Shown: positions 41,070 to 48,239 of the stretch, in pieces
How positions within the stretch are numbered: position 1 is the first letter of the stretch
Layout: each line of letters starts with the position of its first letter
DNA from: Candidatus Aenigmatarchaeota archaeon
Lineage (GTDB): Archaea; Aenigmatarchaeota; Aenigmatarchaeia; CG10238-14; SCSR01
Assembly (NCBI GenBank): GCA_016181005.1
Contig: JACPAE010000001.1
Span: 1 to 64,000, forward strand
DNA: 64,000 bases
Reading direction: 5' to 3'
The notes under the pieces: model-generated
Seen by the model: the letters and a program-made list of their open reading frames with translations, nothing else
Database searches by the model: none
Told to the model about the DNA's origin: nothing
Position numbers and translations under genes: made by a program

Positions 41070-43669
41070 ATGAAATAAAAACAATCACAAACTTGACTAA
41101 AAATGATAATGAATCAGGTAGAAACAGAAGATTGCTCTTCATCTTATCGGCATTAGCAGCACTGTTATTTTTATCTATACCAGCATTGGCAGAAACCAAC
41201 GTAACCCTTCTGTACGGCTGGAACGGCACGGCTTGGATACCTGTTTCTGTAGACAACAGCGGCGTGCTTCAGACTGACTTGAACCTCACCGAAAGCCTTA
41301 GCATACTCCCGAAATCAAACAACGCATACGACTTGGGAGCATCTAGCTTGAGGTGGAGGGATCTTTATGTCGCTAGGAATGCGTACTTGGCAACAACTTC
41401 TGGCAGTGTCGGGATAGGAACCGGCAGCCCGTTATCAACTTTGGACATATCAGGCAACCTGTCTGTATCAGGTAGCACTAACTCGAGCATAGACATCTCC
41501 ACGCTGTTCATAGACGCCACCAACAACAGGGTCGGAATCGGGACGACATCGCCGAGTGCTGCACTGGAGGTGAACGGAAATCTTATTGCTGGGACTTGGA
41601 TCAATGGAACCAATTTCAATGCAACATGGATCAACAGCACTAACCTAAATGCGTCAGGGACCATAACCGCAAATGAACTGGTGGCCAGAACCCTGGAGCT
41701 CGGCTGGCAGAACCTGACAGACTATCCCGGCGCTTGCACGTCAGGGCAGTTTGTTTCTGCACTGGGGGATTCGATAACTTGTGGGAGCCCAACAAACAAC
41801 ATGACAGGCTATGGGACAGCAGGCTATGTTCCTCTCTGGTTCAACACAACGTCCCTGAACAATTCTGTGATTTATCAGCTAGGAGGCAATGTCGGCATCG
41901 GGACTACTAATCCAACTCAGAAACTGCATGTAGAAGGGAGAGTGAACATCACACAAAACTTGACTGTTGGTGGAAACTTGACTATTAGTGGCGATATACT
42001 TCCTAGTGTTGCGCCTATCACTGATCTGGACATATCTGCATCAGGTAGTATAGTAATGGCACTGGGCTCAGACGGATTCGCAAGGATTGCATATGGTGAA
42101 ACCACTACTCAAGACCTTAAATTTATACGATGCCCAAATGAGAATTGTTCAGAAAAGGTTGCCACTACAGTGGAAAGCACTCTCAATGTCACTACAAGTT
42201 CAGAGATTATAGCAATTGCTTTGACCAGTACCGATAATGCAATGATCGCATATGGAAATGGAACTTCTTCAGGCACTGGTCTTTATTTTGTTCAATGTAC
42301 TAACGCCGACTGCTCGACAAATGTCAAAACAACAATATCTACAACCAATCAGGTAACTACATTAGACATGCGGGTAGGAAGTAATAACTTTGCCCGAATT
42401 GTCTATTCAGATGCCGGCACTCTTCGCTACATAGAATGCACCAATGCCGCATGCAGCACGAGGACTGATAACTCGCTAGGAGGCAATTCCTTTGCACAAC
42501 CACTCGCTTTGGCATTAAATAGCACAGGCTCTGGGAAAATAATTGTAACTGGGCCCGCCAGTAGTTTTTGGTTTATACAATGCATCAATGCCGCATGCAG
42601 CACTAATGCTTCCACCGCGTTAAATAGTTATACCGGTTCTACCGCTGCAGACATAGAAGTGGCGAGCGACGGGCTTCCAAGAATTTTGATAGCAGCTGAA
42701 AGCAATTGGGGCTGGGATTACTACAAGTGTACTAACGCCAATTGCACGACAAATGAAAGAGTGGATTTACCTGGTTTAGGTTCTGGTACTGCATCTATAG
42801 ATCTTGATTCAAACGACCTAGCTATTATTGTTACAAGCGCAAATGTCTTAAGATGCACCAATGACAATTGTTCTACTTCTGCTCAAAATGATGTGGGAGG
42901 GTTTGGAACTATAAATACTAAAGCTCTCAGGATTAATGACACAAGCAATCTACCCAGATTCGTCAGCATTTTCGGGAGCCCAAGTAAGTCTTTCTTTTGG
43001 GCATGTAAAGATGCATTATGCGAAAATCTTGGCTCAAGTCTTGGCTCAAACACAACTTATTTCTACAGGGTATATGCCCATACCTTCAGGGGCAAGCAAA
43101 CAACTGTCGATAGCTTCGACGTTGCAGAAGACTATGCTGTCCGGGATACTACCATTGGACCAGGAGACGTTGTTATTGTCAGTCCCAATCAAAGCCGCGG
43201 GACAGGCGATGTCAACAGCGATATTTATGTGGACAAGTCAAGCAAGCCCTACCAAAGCGATGTAATTGGCGTTATCTCCACAAAGCCAGGCGTGCTGCTC
43301 TCAGATGACAGCACGAATTCCCAAAAACGCCCTGTATCATTGAGCGGCAGGGTGCCTGTTAAAATATCAACTGAAAATGGACCAATAGCTGTAGGTGATC
43401 TCCTCACTTCTTCATCAACTCCTGGCGTGGCAATGAAATCGACCAAAGCAGGCAGGGTAATAGGAGTTGCCCTCGAGTCTACCGACAGCAACGGCAAGGT
43501 TATTGTCTTCGTCAATCCGCATTACTGGGATGGTGATGAACTCTCAAAGCTTAGGACAGAGAATGAGGGATTGAGATTGAGAATTTATGAGCTTGAGGCA
43601 GGATACAAAGAAATGAAATCTCTGCTGGAGAGTTTGGTTGAAAGAGTCGGATTTATAGAAAGAAGGTGA
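41066..43669 (+). CDS. Second adhesin / tail-fibre-like protein
   Basis: 867 residues; ATG overlaps the first adhesin's stop by 4 bases. Signal peptide to about 43 (LLFILSALAALLFLSIPALA). Residues 45-300 repeat fibre modules shared with the first protein (SNNAYDLGASSLRWRDLYV, GTTSPSAALEVNGNL, GYVPLWFNTTSLNNSVIYQL, GNVGIGTTNPTQKLHVEG). Residues about 315-650 hold seven or so blades of about 45 residues ending C(T/I)NxxCST, a propeller-like array. The C-terminal domain (DVAEDYAV, GVISTKPGVLLSD, GRVPVKISTENGPIAVGD, GRVIGVALES) and coiled coil (MKSLLESLVERVGFIE) match those of the first. Together probably a surface appendage. Confidence 0.75.
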   Translation: MNEIKTITNLTKNDNESGRNRRLLFILSALAALLFLSIPALAETNVTLLYGWNGTAWIPVSVDNSGVLQTDLNLTESLSILPKSNNAYDLGASSLRWRDLYVARNAYLATTSGSVGIGTGSPLSTLDISGNLSVSGSTNSSIDISTLFIDATNNRVGIGTTSPSAALEVNGNLIAGTWINGTNFNATWINSTNLNASGTITANELVARTLELGWQNLTDYPGACTSGQFVSALGDSITCGSPTNNMTGYGTAGYVPLWFNTTSLNNSVIYQLGGNVGIGTTNPTQKLHVEGRVNITQNLTVGGNLTISGDILPSVAPITDLDISASGSIVMALGSDGFARIAYGETTTQDLKFIRCPNENCSEKVATTVESTLNVTTSSEIIAIALTSTDNAMIAYGNGTSSGTGLYFVQCTNADCSTNVKTTISTTNQVTTLDMRVGSNNFARIVYSDAGTLRYIECTNAACSTRTDNSLGGNSFAQPLALALNSTGSGKIIVTGPASSFWFIQCINAACSTNASTALNSYTGSTAADIEVASDGLPRILIAAESNWGWDYYKCTNANCTTNERVDLPGLGSGTASIDLDSNDLAIIVTSANVLRCTNDNCSTSAQNDVGGFGTINTKALRINDTSNLPRFVSIFGSPSKSFFWACKDALCENLGSSLGSNTTYFYRVYAHTFRGKQTTVDSFDVAEDYAVRDTTIGPGDVVIVSPNQSRGTGDVNSDIYVDKSSKPYQSDVIGVISTKPGVLLSDDSTNSQKRPVSLSGRVPVKISTENGPIAVGDLLTSSSTPGVAMKSTKAGRVIGVALESTDSNGKVIVFVNPHYWDGDELSKLRTENEGLRLRIYELEAGYKEMKSLLESLVERVGFIERR

Positions 43670-43688
43670 ATGAAATAGCCACGAGCCA

Positions 43689-43787
43689 ATAAACCATGTC
43701 GACCAGATGCCGACTATCTTGACCTTGATGGGGGTCGAAGTTCCTTCTTATGTGCAGGGAAGAGTCCTGACCGAAGTTGTGAAATAG
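43689..43787 (+). pseudogene. 3' fragment of a sulfatase/phosphodiesterase-like gene, copy 1
   Basis: In frame: INHVDQMPTILTLMGVEVPS, then a stretch ending GRVLTEVVK and TAG. This is the usual C-terminus of alkaline-phosphatase-superfamily enzymes (D.APTIL.LMG.P.....GRVLTE). No start and no catalytic part: a dead tail. Related tails occur at 45629 and 46773. Confidence 0.7.
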
Positions 43788-43793
43788 ACACGT

Positions 43794-43815
43794 CACCTCC
43801 AACCCATAGGCTTAA
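43794..43815 (+). repeat. Border repeat M, copy 1
   Basis: CCTCCAACCCATAGGCTTAA, first of six copies of a 22-31-base motif (consensus ATCTCCAACCTATAGGCTTT) at module borders in 43.7-51.9 kb. Here it follows the first dead sulfatase tail and precedes the DUF5678-protease module. Confidence 0.6.
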
Positions 43816-43854
43816 CTAGAGAATCTTTAATTGTCTCAAGGCCAATTTTATATT

Positions 43855-44055
43855 ATGAAAGTGGAATTCAAAGCTAAAATAGACTATGAAAAATACGGCG
43901 GGAAATACATTGCTATCTTGGACAACGAAACTATTGTTGGTGGCGGTGAAGACGTAAAGGAGGTATGGGAAGAGGCGAGAAAAAAGTATCCGGACGGGAA
44001 AATATCTCTTATGAAAGTTTCTCGGCCGCAATTAATGATTTTGATATGCAAGTAG
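43855..44055 (+). CDS. DUF5678 small protein
   Basis: 66 residues from MKVEFKAKIDYEK. YGGKYIAILDNETIVGGGED and VWEEARKKYPDGKISLMKV are the DUF5678 pattern. It overlaps the following aspartic-protease gene by 10 bases, a pairing that recurs in archaea and looks like a two-gene module. TATA-like ATTTTATATT sits directly before the start. Confidence 0.7.
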   Translation: MKVEFKAKIDYEKYGGKYIAILDNETIVGGGEDVKEVWEEARKKYPDGKISLMKVSRPQLMILICK

Positions 44056-44450
44056 AGTTCCCGTTTGTCATGGAAAAGGCCTATGTCATTGATTTTATTT
44101 CACGGCCTTTCGCAGAAGTCGCCCTTATAGGTGATATTAATGAGATAACAGAGTGGTTTTTCGTTGATTCCGGTGCCGATGTGTCTCTGATTTCACGAAG
44201 ACTTGGAGAACTTTTGGGGTTTAAACTAAAAGAAGGCGAAGAAATTAAACAATTATCTGGTATAAGCACTGGCACAGTTCCTTATATTCTGAGGACGATT
44301 AAAATGAGGATAGGGGAAAAAGAATTTGATGTAAGAATTGCGTGGAGTTTGGTGGAAGAAGTGCCATTGGTTTTAGGCAGATTGGATGTTTTTAACAAGT
44401 TTGATATACTGTTTAAAGAAAGGGAAAATAAGGTAATATTTTCAGATTAG
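44046..44450 (+). CDS. Retropepsin-like aspartic protease
   Basis: 134 residues from MQVEFPFVMEKAYV. WFFVDSGADVSLISRRLGEL carries the D-S/T-G active site of single-domain (dimeric) aspartic proteases; LVLGRLDVFNKFDILF is the second conserved segment. Start chosen at 44046, overlapping the DUF5678 gene; the family fold begins there. Substrate unknown. Module flanked by border repeats M1 and M2. Confidence 0.75.
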   Translation: MQVEFPFVMEKAYVIDFISRPFAEVALIGDINEITEWFFVDSGADVSLISRRLGELLGFKLKEGEEIKQLSGISTGTVPYILRTIKMRIGEKEFDVRIAWSLVEEVPLVLGRLDVFNKFDILFKERENKVIFSD

Positions 44451-44470
44451 GTCTTAACAATTTTAATATT

Positions 44471-44575
44471 ATCTCCGACCCATAGCTTTTTAATGTTCAT
44501 AAAGTCTAAACCAAAAACTAGATTTAATCCACAAAAGCCAAACATTATTTCGAATTATTCCCGTTGCATGCCGTC
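44471..44575 (+). repeat. Composite border repeat M2-F, copy 1
   Basis: Motif M (ATCTCCGACCCATAGCTTTT, 44471-44494) is followed directly by an 80-base element F (44495-44575). The same M-F arrangement recurs at 45707-45810 with high identity; partial F copies are at 45319-45360 and about 47871-47903. Each F copy lies at the edge of a toxin-antitoxin module. Confidence 0.65.
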
Positions 44576-44623
44576 TACAGAAAGAATGAAGATGAAAAAT
44601 AAAATACTGGTTTATTCGGACAA

Positions 44624-45031
44624 TCATAACCCAAGCAATTTTACTACATCTTCTGTAGTCAACGCTTCCACAACAGATTGTTGCTTAAAATCCGGGTCAT
44701 TTGACCAAATAGGACAATTATATTTCAATGCCAAAGCAAAATACTGCACATCATCCGGATCTGGAGATATTTTCTCAGCTTTAGATAACCATTCTTTGAA
44801 ATCTTCAGCCGGCTCTATTTCCACACGTGTTATAAGCAAACTAATGAACAAATTAAACTCGTCTTCGGACAAACCTGACTTTTCCAGTATCTCATATTTA
44901 TGCTCTTCTATTTCTCCAAAAATCCAATCTGGCACTATAGGTTGCAATTTATCAGAAAAAAACAAGTCTAAAGTAAAGCCTCTGCTTATTAATGCAGAAA
45001 CAAAGATATTGGCATCTGCGACTAGAAGCAT
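44624..45031 (-). CDS. vapC: PIN-domain toxin VapC
   Basis: 135 residues. LLVADANIFVSALI (Asp), DWIFGEIEEHKYEIL (Glu), PDPDDVQYFALALKYNCPIWSNDPDF (Asp cluster): complete PIN active site, predicted site-specific RNase. The stop of vapB and its start adjoin without gap. Flanked by F repeats at 44495 and 45319. Confidence 0.88.
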   Translation of the reverse strand: MLLVADANIFVSALISRGFTLDLFFSDKLQPIVPDWIFGEIEEHKYEILEKSGLSEDEFNLFISLLITRVEIEPAEDFKEWLSKAEKISPDPDDVQYFALALKYNCPIWSNDPDFKQQSVVEALTTEDVVKLLGL

Positions 45032-45259
45032 TTACATCAATTCACGATATCTTTTTGCCAACCCCCTGTTTATTTTCCTGCCTAATTCTAACGCATCCTT
45101 TTCCGTAAGCTTGCTTTTAGAAGCTATATCTCTTAACACAGCCAATTGTGTCGCCCTCTCTTTTATAGCCTGCCTGGCTACTTCAGACCAATTTATCTCT
45201 GGGAACTGCTCCATCTTCCTTTTCAAATCTTCTGGCACAGACAAAGTAATGTTAGCCAT
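45032..45259 (-). CDS. vapB: Antitoxin VapB (ribbon-helix-helix)
   Basis: 75 residues from MANITLSVPEDLKRKM, the standard RHH start; PEINWSEVARQAIKERA is the second helix. The C-terminal half (LTEKDALELGRKINRGLAKR) should wrap VapC. Start 45259 preferred over an in-frame ATG 12 bases earlier. Confidence 0.85.
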   Translation of the reverse strand: MANITLSVPEDLKRKMEQFPEINWSEVARQAIKERATQLAVLRDIASKSKLTEKDALELGRKINRGLAKRYRELM

Positions 45260-45318
45260 ATACTCACACATAAATTATGTGTATTCACAGTATTTAAATG
45301 TTTGGTGCGCATGGTTTG

Positions 45319-45360
45319 AAGCCAGACATTGTTTCGAATTATTCCCGTTGCATGCCGTAT
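45319..45360 (+). repeat. Partial F repeat
   Basis: Covers the last half of element F (GAAGCCAGACATTGTTTCG...GCATGCCGTAT), closely matching 44540-44575. It forms the outer border of the vapBC module and is fused directly to the Fic remnant. Confidence 0.6.
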
Positions 45361-45550
45361 ACATCCTTTCGAAAGCGGTAATAGAAGAACAGCGATAGTC
45401 GCCACTGCCTCATTTTTAGAGGTAAACAGCGAAAAGCTTAATATCATACATGACGTAAATATATTGCAGGGTGTTAGGGAAATCTATTATACAGACGAGG
45501 AAATAAAAGAGTGGATAAGAGGAGGGAAAATCCGTGCGTTCGAAAGATGA
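45361..45550 (+). pseudogene. Fic/Doc-family remnant
   Basis: Reads HPFESGNRRTAIVATASFLE, the Fic active-site motif (HPFx[D/E]GNxRT), then helices to IKEWIRGGKIRAFER and a stop. The N-terminal half of the Fic fold is missing, replaced by the F repeat. Intact Fic/Doc proteins transfer AMP or phosphate to targets. Confidence 0.65.
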
Positions 45551-45611
45551 ATTCATTAGAAGATCAGAAAAATTCATTAAGAGAGAGAGAGACTGTTTCT
45601 GCAGAAAGTAG
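45534..45611 (+). pseudogene. Truncated small gene after the Fic remnant
   Basis: GTG at 45534, overlapping the Fic end, opens MRSKDEFIRRSEKFIKRERD and stops after 25 residues where sulfatase-tail sequence begins. The overlap and helical charged sequence suggest the start of the natural partner gene of the Fic/Doc protein, cut by recombination. Confidence 0.4.
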
Positions 45612-45628
45612 GTAAGATGTAGACTATG

Positions 45629-45694
45629 GCCTTGATGGGGGTCGAAGTTCCTTCTTATGTGCAGGGAAGAGTCCTGACCGAAGTTATAAAGTAG
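45629..45694 (+). pseudogene. Sulfatase-like 3' fragment, copy 2
   Basis: ALMGVEVPSYVQGRVLTEVI then Lys and stop: the same tail as at 43689 but shorter at its 5' side. DNA identity to the other copies continues beyond the stop codon into motif M, showing that a block of DNA rather than only protein was copied. Confidence 0.65.
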
Positions 45695-45706
45695 ATGGTT
45701 TCAGTC

Positions 45707-45810
45707 ATCTCCAACCTATAGGCTTAACAGTTCATAAAGTCTAAACCAAAACCAGATTTAACCCACAAAAGCCAAACATTACTTCGAGTTCTTCCGTTGC
45801 ATGCCGTATA
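45707..45810 (+). repeat. Composite border repeat M3-F, copy 2
   Basis: Motif M (45707-45728) followed by element F (45730-45810), the direct repeat of 44471-44575. It abuts the 3' end of the HTH-RelE module (45825). Confidence 0.65.
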
Positions 45811-45824
45811 TCCGAAACAATAAA

Positions 45825-46157
45825 TTAGTATTCGAATCTTCTTTCATAATCCTTGTGCGGCAACCATTCCAATATTATCGCGACAATACTTACCTCGCTG
45901 CCAGCAACAGAATAAAGAAGCCTCCAGCCATCCGGCAAGTCGTATTTCCATAGGTTGTTTATTCCATATTTCTGTATGTAAATTTTCGGTATTAGTCTTT
46001 TTGGAACATGAATGCCACAGAAAGGATTTTTCTTGAGGTCGTCTATAGCCCGGCTAATGAATTTATGTAGCTCAGGGTTCCTCCCTTTAACCTTTTCAAA
46101 TGCTTCCTTTGCTTTTTCATCAGCAAAGGTAACAAAAATCGTTCTATCTGGTTTCAT
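45825..46157 (-). CDS. RelE/ParE-type toxin
   Basis: 110 residues from MKPDRTIFVTFADEKAKEAF. HKFISRAIDDLKKNPFCGIHVPK, YGINNLWKYDLPDGWRLLYSV and IVAIILEWLPHKDYERRFEY follow the RelE/ParE fold (ribosome-dependent mRNase or gyrase inhibitor). A longer reading from 46208 would run into the upstream gene; 46157 overlaps its stop by 4 bases. Confidence 0.85.
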   Translation of the reverse strand: MKPDRTIFVTFADEKAKEAFEKVKGRNPELHKFISRAIDDLKKNPFCGIHVPKRLIPKIYIQKYGINNLWKYDLPDGWRLLYSVAGSEVSIVAIILEWLPHKDYERRFEY

Positions 46158-46423
46158 GCAACCGCTAGGTGGGATTTTAAATACTTTTCCACAAGTTGGG
46201 GATTCCATATCCAGATTATTTTACCGTCTCTGATTACAATCTTTTCCGATTCTTCCAGATAGTCAAGAATCAGGTTGAAGGTCTGGTACATGACTTTCTT
46301 ACGTAAAGAGAGCCAAAGCTGCCTTTTGGAAGGGTATTCTCCAGCTTTCCTGATAGCCTCCTCCACCATTAATACGGTATCCAATCTTGGATAGTGGAGC
46401 AGTTGCAGTCTTTGCCTTTTCAT
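46154..46423 (-). CDS. Helix-turn-helix antitoxin partner of RelE
   Basis: 89 residues from MKRQRLQLLHYPRLDTVLMV. A winged-helix-like body (AIRKAGEYPSKRQLWLSLRKKV, YQTFNLILDYLEESEKIVIR, DGKIIWIW). Overlaps relE by 4 bases. Reading further upstream would pass through antisense adhesin sequence, so the start at 46423 is preferred; a TATA-like TATATATAATAG precedes it. Confidence 0.7.
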   Translation of the reverse strand: MKRQRLQLLHYPRLDTVLMVEEAIRKAGEYPSKRQLWLSLRKKVMYQTFNLILDYLEESEKIVIRDGKIIWIWNPQLVEKYLKSHLAVA

Positions 46424-46457
46424 ATTATATAGATATATATAATAGTATTTATATCTT

Positions 46458-46727
46458 TCAGGCAGCGTCGGCATCGGGACGACAACTCCACAAGACAAAC
46501 TAAACATAGTAGGAGGAGATTTGAACGTCACAAACGGCAACATAACATTAAACGGGACACGTACAGGGATAATATTTAATGACGGGAGTTTTCAATCCGG
46601 TGGTACATTTGGTGGAGTGATGCTTATAGCCAACAATCAAGGATGCGATACTGGTTGGACTCTAAAGGATAGTAATATGGTATGGGTTTCTGGTGGCCCT
46701 ACCCTAGATGCATGCTGGATATGCTAA
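46458..46727 (+). pseudogene. Adhesin fragment starting at the NVGIG motif
   Basis: Reads SGSVGIGTTTPQDKLNIVGG, VTNGNITLNGTRTGIIFNDG and ends ...GPTLDACWIC. It matches fibre modules of the adhesins at 38.8 and 41.9 kb but has no start; its left end is fused to the promoter side of the HTH-RelE module. The C-terminal 30 residues (LIANNQGCDTGWTLKDSNMV) differ from both adhesins, so it stems from a third gene. Confidence 0.65.
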
Positions 46728-46772
46728 AAAGGTGAATGAAAAATGAAAACACAAACATCAAATGAAATCTTT

Positions 46773-46931
46773 ATCGAGCACCATCTACGCCAACAATAGC
46801 CGTGGTGTGATTAAAAAAGAAGTCCTGGACAAGCCCATAAACCATGTCGACCAGATGCAAACTAGGCCCTAATGGGGATAGAAGTTCCTTCTTATGTGCA
46901 GGGAAGAGTCCTGACCGAAGTTATAAAGTAG
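46773..46931 (+). pseudogene. Sulfatase-like 3' fragment, copy 3 (frameshifted)
   Basis: Longest tail copy: SRGVIKKEVLDKPINHVDQM, a stop, then in the next frame LMGIEVPSYVQGRVLTEVIK. A small deletion has shifted the frame. Followed by motif M4. Confidence 0.65.
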
Positions 46932-46943
46932 ATGGTTTCAGTC

Positions 46944-46974
46944 ATCTCCAACCTATAGCCTTTTAATTGCCAAT
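46944..46974 (+). repeat. 31-bp direct repeat M4, left border of abrB-mazF
   Basis: 31 bases beginning ATCTCCAACCTATAGCC and ending TTGCCAAT. Copies at 47707-47737 and 51830-51860 differ by one base each. This copy and the next enclose the AbrB-MazF module. Confidence 0.75.
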
Positions 46975-47055
46975 CCAAGTTAACTTGGTTTTTAAGATTA
47001 AGAAAGACACTAATCTTTAAATACTAATCATACTAATTTGATTATATTGATTGAT

Positions 47056-47337
47056 ATGAATAGGATGCCGGCTAAGGAAAGGATAAGAACTGTAAACATA
47101 AGCGAAAGGGGCCAGCTTGTTGTGCCCGAGGATATCAGAAAAGACCTGGGGATTAAAGGTGAGGAAACCCTGGTGTTAATAGAAAAGGGCGATGAAATAG
47201 TGCTGAAAAGGGAATCTGATGTTCTTAAAATGATGGGAAGCGAGGACGCTTTCTGGAAAACGTTGTCTGAAAAGATAATGGAAAGGGCCTGGGAAAAGGA
47301 AGACGAAATTTGGGACAGCATATCCAAGGCGAGTTGA
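47056..47337 (+). CDS. AbrB/SpoVT-type antitoxin
   Basis: 93 residues from MNRMPAKERIRTVNISERGQ; MPAKERI (47065) is also possible. RGQLVVPEDIRKDLGIKGEE is the swapped-hairpin AbrB DNA-binding fold; the acidic C-terminal half (MERAWEKEDEIWDS) should neutralise the toxin. Overlaps the toxin start by one base. Confidence 0.82.
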   Translation: MNRMPAKERIRTVNISERGQLVVPEDIRKDLGIKGEETLVLIEKGDEIVLKRESDVLKMMGSEDAFWKTLSEKIMERAWEKEDEIWDSISKAS

Positions 47338-47675
47338 TGTACCAGCAGGATCTAGTTTGGGTACGGCTTCCTTTCAGCAGTCTTGAAGACAGTAAAATCA
47401 GGCCGGCCATTGTAGTGTCCAACAATGGTTACAATAAAAGATACGAAGATATTGTTGTCTGCGCTATCACGTCCAAGCTGGAAGAAACTCCATATAGTAT
47501 TATAATTGATCAGAAGAATATTTCAAGTGGAAGGTTGCCTGTTAAGAGCAGGATAAGAGCAGATAAAATAATGCAAATAGAAAAGAGTTTGGTGGTCAGG
47601 AGTTTTGCGAGACTTGACGATGAGACATTTGACGATCTAGTCAAGTTAATAACAAATCTTGTGAAAAGGATCTGA
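47337..47675 (+). CDS. MazF/PemK-type endoribonuclease toxin
   Basis: 112 residues from MYQQDLVWVRLPFSSLEDSK. IRPAIVVSNNGYNKRYEDIVVCAITSK and GRLPVKSRIRADKIMQIEKS follow the MazF/Kid SH3-like barrel, with Arg and Thr/Ser active-site residues. Sequence-specific mRNA cleavage is the family function. Module lies between 31-bp direct repeats. Confidence 0.85.
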   Translation: MYQQDLVWVRLPFSSLEDSKIRPAIVVSNNGYNKRYEDIVVCAITSKLEETPYSIIIDQKNISSGRLPVKSRIRADKIMQIEKSLVVRSFARLDDETFDDLVKLITNLVKRI

Positions 47676-47706
47676 CTGCGTATATGAAGAAATTACTTGC
47701 CAATTT

Positions 47707-47737
47707 ATCTTCAACCTATAGCCTTTTAATTGCCAAT
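47707..47737 (+). repeat. 31-bp direct repeat M5, right border of abrB-mazF
   Basis: One mismatch to M4 over 31 bases. Downstream sequence (ATTCATTTCTAAGGAGGG) matches the leader of the DUF378 gene at 51861-51886, so this copy carries that gene's promoter and ribosome site. Confidence 0.75.
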
Positions 47738-47758
47738 TCATTTCTAAGGAGGGACAGA

Positions 47759-47860
47759 TTGAGAATTGATGAGCTTGAGGCAGGATACAAAGAGATGATA
47801 TCTCTGCTGGAGAATTTGGCGGAAAGAGTTAGGATTCTGGAAAAGGCGAATGAAAAATGA
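47759..47860 (+). pseudogene. Adhesin C-terminal coiled-coil fragment behind DUF378 leader
   Basis: From TTG at 47759: MRIDELEAGYKEMISLLENL and so on, stop at 47860. It matches the last 33 residues of the second adhesin. It is preceded by AAGGAGG, spacer and TTG copied from the DUF378 leader, so a 33-residue coiled-coil peptide could actually be made. Confidence 0.55.
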
Positions 47861-47870
47861 ATAACTTATC

Positions 47871-47903
47871 ACTTCGGGTTCTTTCCCTTTGCATGCTGTT
47901 TAC
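47871..47903 (+). repeat. Diverged F repeat
   Basis: ACTTCGGGTTCTTTCCCTTT followed by GCATGCTGT resembles the end of element F (compare 45781-45805). Abuts the end of the UPF0175-DUF3368 module. Confidence 0.4.
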
Positions 47904-47909
47904 CAAAAT

Positions 47910-48239
47910 CTACTTCCTGATTGCATGTTCTATTCTTCTTCTTGCAAGCGAGACGTCCTGCATTATTGGTATGCCTCTTTTGTCCAATTCTGACTGGAAG
48001 TCCCAATAGTCTAATCCGGCTCTAGCAGCAGCCTCCCTTAAAGTTATGTTTCCTTCAACAAACTTCTCCACAGCCAACTTGATCTTCTCCTCTTTTATTG
48101 TCTTGGTCACCAGTTGCCTAATGGCTGTAGACCTGTCTTCCAATCTCATTTTTGCAAGCGCGTCCACCTCTTTCAACAGAGACCTGTTAAACATCACATT
48201 TACTCTTGTCAATTTATCATTCGTTCTCAATGTTCTCAC
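47910..48239 (-). CDS. UPF0175-family antitoxin
   Basis: 109 residues. N-terminal RHH-like part (TRVNVMFNRSLLKEVDALAK, DRSTAIRQLVTKTIKEEKI) and a C-terminal HTH of UPF0175 type (VEKFVEGNITLREAAARAGL, YWDFQSELDKRGIPI). It follows the DUF3368 toxin gene with 23 bases overlap; the usual order is antitoxin first. Confidence 0.8.
   Translation of the reverse strand: MRTLRTNDKLTRVNVMFNRSLLKEVDALAKMRLEDRSTAIRQLVTKTIKEEKIKLAVEKFVEGNITLREAAARAGLDYWDFQSELDKRGIPIMQDVSLARRRIEHAIRK

Noticed and set aside
44493-45398. Plus-strand 300-codon frame across vapBC
   Set aside because: Antisense to two clearly recognisable genes; only the first 27 codons lie in the F repeat and match nothing.
43687-46972. The three repeated ~100-base blocks as a structured RNA or ribozyme
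   Set aside because: Their common part reads as a conserved protein end in frame with mostly synonymous differences and a shared stop codon, so they are copied coding DNA; only the short M part beyond the stop remains as a possible signal.
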